From NCBI GenBank assembly GCA_002498285.1, contig DAGU01000041.1, positions 41,350 to 51,710 of the forward strand: DNA of 10,361 nucleotides. The letters run 5' to 3'. The notes under the pieces were generated by a model. It was not told the origin of the DNA and ran no database searches. It was given only the letters and a program-made list of their open reading frames with translations. Below, piece after piece: positions 6,594-10,361 of this stretch. This DNA is from Methanomassiliicoccus sp. UBA386 (GTDB taxonomy: Archaea; Thermoplasmatota; Thermoplasmata; Methanomassiliicoccales; Methanomassiliicoccaceae). The number at the start of each line of letters is the position of its first letter. Position 1 is the stretch's first letter. The position numbers and the translations under genes were made by a program.

Positions 6594-7315
6594 ATCGGCG
6601 GCACTTCGAGGTCGGGGAGACGGCCGTCACCATCCTGTGCGATGAGGCGTTCCTTCCGATCGCGAGGGAGTCCATCTTCCGCTCCCGCGACGTGATCGAG
6701 CGCTTCATCCGCGATGACCCGCTGTTCGGCGTGACGCTCGAGCCGTACGAGGTGAAGCGCGACGCTCATTCCCTTATCGTCAGAATGTGCGACGCCGCCG
6801 CGGTGGCCGACGTGGGACCCATGGCCGCGGTGGCCGGCGCGATAGCCGAGCAGGCGGTCATGGACATGCGGGATGCCGGGGCCGAGCAGGCGGTGGTCGA
6901 CAACGGCGGGGACATCGCGTTCCTGCTGCGTGACGAGGTCACGGTCGCATTGTACGCCGGCGAGGGCGTCCAGGGGCTGGGATTCAGGATCCCGCCCCGG
7001 AAGGGCATCTTCGGGATGTGCACCTCATCGGGAACGATCGGCCCCTCCATCTCGTTCGGAATGGCCGACGCGGCCACCGTGATGGCGGACAACGTCGCCC
7101 TGGCCGACGCGTGCGCCACCCGGCTGGGGAACCTTATCGCCGATGACTCGGACGAAACGTTAAGCGAGGCGGTCGGAAGGATCGTCGCGGTGCCCGGCAT
7201 CGACGGGGCGCTGGCAGCGGCGGGGGGCCGGATCGCCATGAAGGGGCGGCTGCCCGATTTGATCCGAGTTGCGGCCGATCCGTCCAAGATCACGAAGGTG
7301 GAGATTTCTCTGTAA
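6590..7315 (+). CDS. COG2122/UPF0280 family protein, ApbE-like, sulfide assimilation
   Basis: Homologue of M. acetivorans MA1715, genetically linked to making homocysteine from sulfide; its chemical role is not established. The 241 residues match the family: an N-terminal ERFIRDDPLFGVTLEP block (37-52), GPMAAVAGAIAE (76-87), VVDNGGDIA (102-110), CTSSGTIGPSIS (144-155) and ADNVALADACATRLGN (166-181). The VDNGGDIA and ADxxADAxAT-like signatures recall ApbE flavin transferases, to which the family is distantly related. The ATG at 6590 overlaps the ferredoxin TGA; the ribosome site is weak (AAGGT directly adjacent), so expression probably depends on coupling. The frame stays open upstream, but only inside the ferredoxin gene, and family length supports this start. 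It is the last gene of the operon. Confidence 0.9.
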   Translation: MNRRHFEVGETAVTILCDEAFLPIARESIFRSRDVIERFIRDDPLFGVTLEPYEVKRDAHSLIVRMCDAAAVADVGPMAAVAGAIAEQAVMDMRDAGAEQAVVDNGGDIAFLLRDEVTVALYAGEGVQGLGFRIPPRKGIFGMCTSSGTIGPSISFGMADAATVMADNVALADACATRLGNLIADDSDETLSEAVGRIVAVPGIDGALAAAGGRIAMKGRLPDLIRVAADPSKITKVEISL

Positions 7316-7374
7316 CGCAGCAATGAGCTGCAAAGCTTGATAGCCGCGGGGCGATACCTCTCCGGGATGCATAC
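7316..7374. other. Short intergenic gap without a clear promoter or terminator
   Basis: These 59 bases separate the homocysteine operon from the metallo-beta-lactamase-fold gene. They contain a 5-bp inverted repeat GCAGC/GCTGC (7317-7321 and 7327-7331) but no following T tract, and no convincing TATA box at the expected distance from 7375. I cannot tell whether the next gene has its own promoter or is read through from the operon. Confidence 0.5.
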
Positions 7375-8589
7375 ATGAAGGGTAGGACGATCGTCATCAT
7401 CGCCCTGGTCATCGCGATCATCATACTGGCAGCGGTGGCGTATCAGAAGGGGCTGCTGCGTCTGCCTGGAGAGGACGATGGCCCGCCGGCCATCGGGCCT
7501 CTGAATTACGATGTGACGGTGAACGGCACCGCCGCCTCCATCACCCTCGGGGACAACATGAGCAGCGCGCCGCTGTCCTCGGTCCGCCTCGTCCTATACG
7601 GGCCGGGGCTCGGCCAGGGGCAATGGGCCATGCCAGGAGGCAACTCCTCCGCCCGGGTGTTGCCGGACGTTGAGCTGAGCTACGCGGACGCCGACGGCAA
7701 CGGCCGGCTGAGCGCTGGCGACGGCATGCACGTCCGCTCCGATGGCGGCCTCGCCTACGGGGTGTGGCACCTGTGCGTGGTGCAGCCCGACAATGACGGA
7801 GAGAGGAACGAGAGCGTGCGCTTCCAAGTGCTTCCGCCCGGGGCCGGCCCGTTCAAGGACGCCGTGGAGGTGCACTTCCTGGACGTGGGGCAGGGGGATG
7901 CGACGCTCATACGCACGAGCGATCTCCGCTGGGTGCTGATCGACGCCGGCCCATCGGGGAGCGCGAGCCAGCTGCTGGCCCAGCTTGACGAGCGGGGCGT
8001 GGACCGCATCGACGCGCTGATCATCAGCCATCCGCACACCGACCACTATGGCGGCGCCGATAAGGTGCTGGAGGCCTACGAGGTCGGCTCCGTCTACCAT
8101 CCGGGCCTGGAGGGCGGGTCGATGTGGGCCTCGTTCCTCCGGCTGGTGGATGAGGAGGCCTGCCCGGTGTACACCGACGAGCACCTAGACCGTGGCGATT
8201 ATCTCAACATCAGCTGGACCGAGGACTTCCGGGTCATGTCGCTCGCCTCCTCGGGCGACGCCAACGAGGCCAGCCTCGTGCTGATGGTCGCCAACCAGGG
8301 GATGAGCTTCCTGTTCACCGGCGATCTGGGCCATGAGGGCGAAGCGCTCTTCATCGAGGCATGGAGAAGCGCCGACGTGGACGTCGATGTGCTGAAGGTC
8401 GGCCACCATGGCTCCCGATATTCGTCCAGCGCGGAGTTCCTGACGCTGATCTCGCCGGAACGGGCCGTGATCCCGGTGGGCCTGGACAACAGCTACGGCC
8501 ATCCCCACGACGAGACCCTGGAACTGCTGGCAGGAATGGGCATCGAGGTGCGGCGCACCGACGAGGGGCCGATCACCGTCGTCCAGTGA
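7375..8589 (+). CDS. Membrane-anchored ComEC-like metallo-beta-lactamase-fold protein
   Basis: Predicted extracytoplasmic hydrolase of 404 residues. Residues 5-23 form a single hydrophobic N-terminal segment (signal anchor, positive KGR before it). Residues 44-155 look like a beta-rich domain and include YADADGNGRLSAGD (103-116), an EF-hand/dockerin-like calcium loop with Asp105, Asp107, Asn109, Ser113 and Asp116. From 163 a ComEC/Rec2-type metallo-beta-lactamase domain follows: FLDVGQGDA (168-176), metal motif SHPHTDHYGG (His219, His221, Asp223, His224), TGDLGHEGE with Asp317, KVGHHGS (His344, His345) and a YGHPHDE end (374-380). The metal ligands are intact. There is no ComEC channel or competence domain, so DNA uptake should not be assumed; nuclease or other phosphoesterase activity is possible. 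Its stop is six bases from the stop of the convergent small gene. Confidence 0.88.
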   Translation: MKGRTIVIIALVIAIIILAAVAYQKGLLRLPGEDDGPPAIGPLNYDVTVNGTAASITLGDNMSSAPLSSVRLVLYGPGLGQGQWAMPGGNSSARVLPDVELSYADADGNGRLSAGDGMHVRSDGGLAYGVWHLCVVQPDNDGERNESVRFQVLPPGAGPFKDAVEVHFLDVGQGDATLIRTSDLRWVLIDAGPSGSASQLLAQLDERGVDRIDALIISHPHTDHYGGADKVLEAYEVGSVYHPGLEGGSMWASFLRLVDEEACPVYTDEHLDRGDYLNISWTEDFRVMSLASSGDANEASLVLMVANQGMSFLFTGDLGHEGEALFIEAWRSADVDVDVLKVGHHGSRYSSSAEFLTLISPERAVIPVGLDNSYGHPHDETLELLAGMGIEVRRTDEGPITVVQ

Positions 8590-8595
8590 AGCGCC

Positions 8596-8742
8596 TCATG
8601 AGCGCTCCCGCTCCCCCTTCCTGAGAAGCCTCAGGCACTTCCTGGAGCCTCGCTCCACCTTCTCCTTCCGACACTTTGCCCGGGCATGGCACAGAGCGCA
8701 TGGCCGGTACCATTTCAGCTCGACTTCGTTCTCAGGCGGCAT
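8596..8742 (-). CDS. Small four-cysteine hypothetical protein
   Basis: I do not recognise the family. The 48-residue, strongly basic protein contains WYRPCALC and further cysteines, giving Cys15, Cys18, Cys24 and Cys36 (CxxC-x5-C-x11-C), a plausible zinc or iron-sulfur site. It is followed by a Lys/Arg-rich tail. Support for a real gene: codon third positions are mostly G or C (about 78% by my count), like its neighbours; the ATG at 8742 lies about 31 bases from a TATA-like element, the distance expected for a near-leaderless archaeal transcript; and it fills the gap between two flanking genes. The frame stays open to 8805 without another convincing start. Against it: the small size and lack of a recognised homologue. 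Confidence 0.55.
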   Translation of the reverse strand: MPPENEVELKWYRPCALCHARAKCRKEKVERGSRKCLRLLRKGERERS

Positions 8743-8770
8743 GACGCATCCCCTGGCGCGACATGGGAAG

Positions 8771-8776
8771 ATATTT
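8771..8776. promoter_or_regulatory. TATA-like element in the divergent region
   Basis: ATATTT within AAGATATTTGC is the only clearly AT-rich patch in the 80 bases between the divergent starts at 8742 (minus) and 8823 (plus). Read on the minus strand (GCAAATATC) it would start transcription about 5 bases before the small gene's ATG, a near-leaderless transcript. Read on the plus strand it would give a leader of roughly 25 bases for the MFS gene. The element could serve one or both directions; the minus direction has the tighter spacing. Confidence 0.45.
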
Positions 8777-8822
8777 GCTCCCCCATGGCCCTCGGGCCCC
8801 TTCAAGCTTATCGAGTGGGAGC

Positions 8823-10022
8823 ATGAGAGAACGAGAACGCTTCTTCTACGGACTCAGCGCGGCGGGGGCGCTTGCCATCCTGAGCTCCACCATGTCCAAG
8901 AACCCCATCCTCCCGCTGTTCGCCCAAAGCCTGGGGGCCGAGGGCGCCGCTCTCGGCCTCATCGCCGCCGCCTCTACCGTGCCCGGCATCCTCGTCTCCC
9001 TCCCGGCCGGGTCGCTCTCCGACCGCTTTGGGTATCGCCGGGTGATGTACCTGTCGGCGCTCATCTTCGCCACCGCGCCGTTCCTGTACCTCTTCGTTGA
9101 CAGCCCCGGGGCGCTATGGGCGGTGCGGTTCTATCACGGCTTCGCCACCGCCATCTTCGGCACCGTGGCCAACGCCGTCATCGTGGACACGTTCCCTGAG
9201 CAGAAGGCTTCCAGGCTGACGTTCTACTCATCGTCGACCATCGTGGGAAGGAGCATCGCGCCCTTCCTGGGCGGATCCATGCTGGTGCTCACCAACTACA
9301 ATTACCGGGACGTCTACGCGCTCGTGGGAGCGGCCGGAGTCTCCGCCCTGCTGGCGATCGTCCTGGTGTACCGGCGCGGCGGAGATGCCGCTGCGCAGAG
9401 GAGGGTGCAGAGCCCCCTTCGCGAGCAGCTCTGGGCCATAGTGTCGCAGCGCCGGGTGCTCGTCGCCTCGACGGTCGAGGCGGTCCAGTACTTCACCTAC
9501 GGCGCGTTCGAGTTCTTCATAGTGCTCTATGCGGCCGAGGCCGGCATTGGTCTGATCATGATCACGCTGATCACGGGCGCGCAGCTCCTGACCGTCGTGC
9601 TCATAAAGCCGATGATGGGGCGCATCGCCGATCGCTCCGGAAGGGAGCGCCTGATCATGACGGGGCTGCTGCTAGGCGGCGTCGCCGTCCTTCTTGTTCC
9701 TCTGACCACCGGCCCCGGCGCGCTTCTCGTCCTTTCGGTGCTCATAGGGACGGGGTTCGCCGCCGTGACGTCCTCGACCGCCGCCCTGGTCTCAGACCTA
9801 TGCGAACGTTCCGGCTCCGGCTCGTCCATGGGATTCCTGAACACCATCATGGACATTGGCCAGGCTGCCGGCCCTATCGCGGTGGGGGCGGTCATCGCCA
9901 CCGCCCTGTCCTACCGAGGGGGCTTCGGCCTGATGGCGCTGCTGCTCCTGGCGGCCATGATGCTGTTCGCCATGACCTTTTCTCCGGACCTCGCGCGTCG
10001 ACGCGAGCAGGGCCGTGCGTAA
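8823..10022 (+). CDS. Major facilitator superfamily transporter
   Basis: Inner-membrane secondary transporter of 399 residues with alternating hydrophobic segments consistent with 12 transmembrane helices. The MFS motif A is clear in the first half, GSLSDRFGYRRVM (63-75), between helices 2 and 3. A degenerate copy, MGRIADRSGRERLI (265-278), occupies the equivalent place in the second half, with a basic central loop (about 184-200) between them. The ATG at 8823 begins a short charged MRERERFF before helix 1. An in-frame ATG at 8763 would add 20 polar residues and overlap the TATA-like element, so it is less likely. The substrate cannot be read from the sequence; drug or sugar efflux-like members share these motifs. 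It ends 12 bases before the stop of the convergent right-edge gene. Confidence 0.9.
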   Translation: MRERERFFYGLSAAGALAILSSTMSKNPILPLFAQSLGAEGAALGLIAAASTVPGILVSLPAGSLSDRFGYRRVMYLSALIFATAPFLYLFVDSPGALWAVRFYHGFATAIFGTVANAVIVDTFPEQKASRLTFYSSSTIVGRSIAPFLGGSMLVLTNYNYRDVYALVGAAGVSALLAIVLVYRRGGDAAAQRRVQSPLREQLWAIVSQRRVLVASTVEAVQYFTYGAFEFFIVLYAAEAGIGLIMITLITGAQLLTVVLIKPMMGRIADRSGRERLIMTGLLLGGVAVLLVPLTTGPGALLVLSVLIGTGFAAVTSSTAALVSDLCERSGSGSSMGFLNTIMDIGQAAGPIAVGAVIATALSYRGGFGLMALLLLAAMMLFAMTFSPDLARRREQGRA

Positions 10023-10034
10023 AGGGCGTGACGC

Positions 10035-10361
10035 TCACGACCTGAACGGCCCTAGGCCGCTCTTCACCGCGGCGATGGCCTCGGGGTTGCGGATGTTGCC
10101 CATGACCACGCTGCGGGCGGTGGGATTTACGAGCAGGACCCTCATGAGCTCACGCAGTCCGCACAGGTTCTTCCAGGCCCCCAGGAAGGACTCGTAGCCG
10201 GCGTTGACCTCTCTCTCCAGCTGCTCCCTGGTGGCGTGCTCCGGATAGTACTCGTAGATGCGATGGTTGGTCTTCCAGTCGTCCGGGCCCAGCATGCCCT
10301 TCTCCTCCATCGATTCCCACATGGGAGTGCCGATCAGCACGTCCAGGATGTTGTACTGTAC
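10035..10361 (-). CDS. Probable B12-binding radical SAM protein, C-terminal part
   Basis: The frame is open to the right edge, so the visible 108 residues are the C-terminus only. VLIGTPMWESMEEKG, followed by an aromatic-rich YEYYPEHATREQLEREVN segment and GYESFLGAW, resembles the tail of radical SAM proteins with an N-terminal B12-binding domain (BchE/hopanoid-methylase-like Fe-S oxidoreductases), where a TPLPGTPLYE-like strand ends the barrel. The CxxxCxxC cluster motif and the B12 domain would lie outside the window, so the assignment rests on this tail alone and no substrate can be named. It converges on the MFS gene with 12 bases between stops and no visible terminator. A GTG at 10340 is an unlikely start because the match continues upstream of it. 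Confidence 0.6.
   Translation of the reverse strand, partial: VQYNILDVLIGTPMWESMEEKGMLGPDDWKTNHRIYEYYPEHATREQLEREVNAGYESFLGAWKNLCGLRELMRVLLVNPTARSVVMGNIRNPEAIAAVKSGLGPFRS

Noticed and set aside
7317..7331. Inverted repeat GCAGC-5-GCTGC after the COG2122 stop as a terminator
   Set aside because: The stem is only five base pairs and no T-rich tract follows; archaeal termination usually needs a T tract. It may be chance.
7375..8589. Annotation as competence protein ComEC and evidence of natural transformation
   Set aside because: Only the metallo-beta-lactamase domain is present; the multi-helix competence channel and DNA-binding domain are missing, so the name would over-claim.
8763..8822. 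Upstream start for the MFS gene adding 20 residues
   Set aside because: The extra residues are polar and proline/serine rich, do not form a helix or signal, and would overlap the TATA-like element; ATG at 8823 gives a normal MFS N-terminus.
1..10361. Mobile elements, CRISPR, tRNA or rRNA genes
   Set aside because: No direct-repeat arrays, transposase or integrase motifs, terminal inverted repeats or RNA-gene signatures were seen; almost all sequence is accounted for by protein genes.

Overview
This GC-rich window comes from an archaeon, most likely a methanogen or a close anaerobic relative. The evidence for an archaeon is a GHMP-type (not P-loop) shikimate kinase, an archaeal/fungal-type aspartate-semialdehyde dehydrogenase, and the DUF39 / NIL-ferredoxin / COG2122 trio known from methanogen homocysteine synthesis. 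High GC, GGTGA ribosome sites and a chorismate synthase with a variant FGSSHG motif would fit a Methanomassiliicoccus-like member of Thermoplasmata, but that placement is an inference.

Layout: positions 1-7315 are one tightly packed plus-strand operon of eight genes with almost no intergenic DNA; most joints are ATGA or TAATG overlaps. The first half is the end of the shikimate pathway: shikimate kinase (5' end cut off by the window), EPSP synthase, chorismate synthase, and a chorismate mutase-prephenate dehydrogenase fusion (TyrA). The second half is aspartate-semialdehyde dehydrogenase followed by three proteins that turn aspartate semialdehyde plus sulfide into homocysteine: the DUF39 sulfurtransferase, its NIL-domain 2x[4Fe-4S] ferredoxin, and a COG2122/UPF0280 protein. 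Aspartate semialdehyde joins the halves, because in many archaea it is a precursor of both dehydroquinate (aromatic amino acids) and homocysteine (methionine).

Downstream, after a 59-base gap with no clear promoter, lies a membrane-anchored ComEC-like metallo-beta-lactamase-fold protein (7375-8589, plus). A tiny four-cysteine protein (8596-8742, minus) converges on it. That small gene and a 12-TM-type MFS transporter (8823-10022, plus) diverge from an 80-base region with one AT-rich TATA-like element. The right edge holds the C-terminal part of a minus-strand protein resembling B12-binding-domain radical SAM enzymes.

The most interesting points are: the complete physical linkage of asd with all three homocysteine genes; a DUF39 protein without the C-terminal CBS pair of its methanococcal relative; the NIL domain as a possible replacement methionine sensor; two TTG starts whose ribosome sites are embedded in the end of the upstream gene; and a small unrecognised Cys4 protein. 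No RNA genes, CRISPR arrays, insertion sequences or phage genes were seen, and no gene-free stretch exceeds 100 bases.
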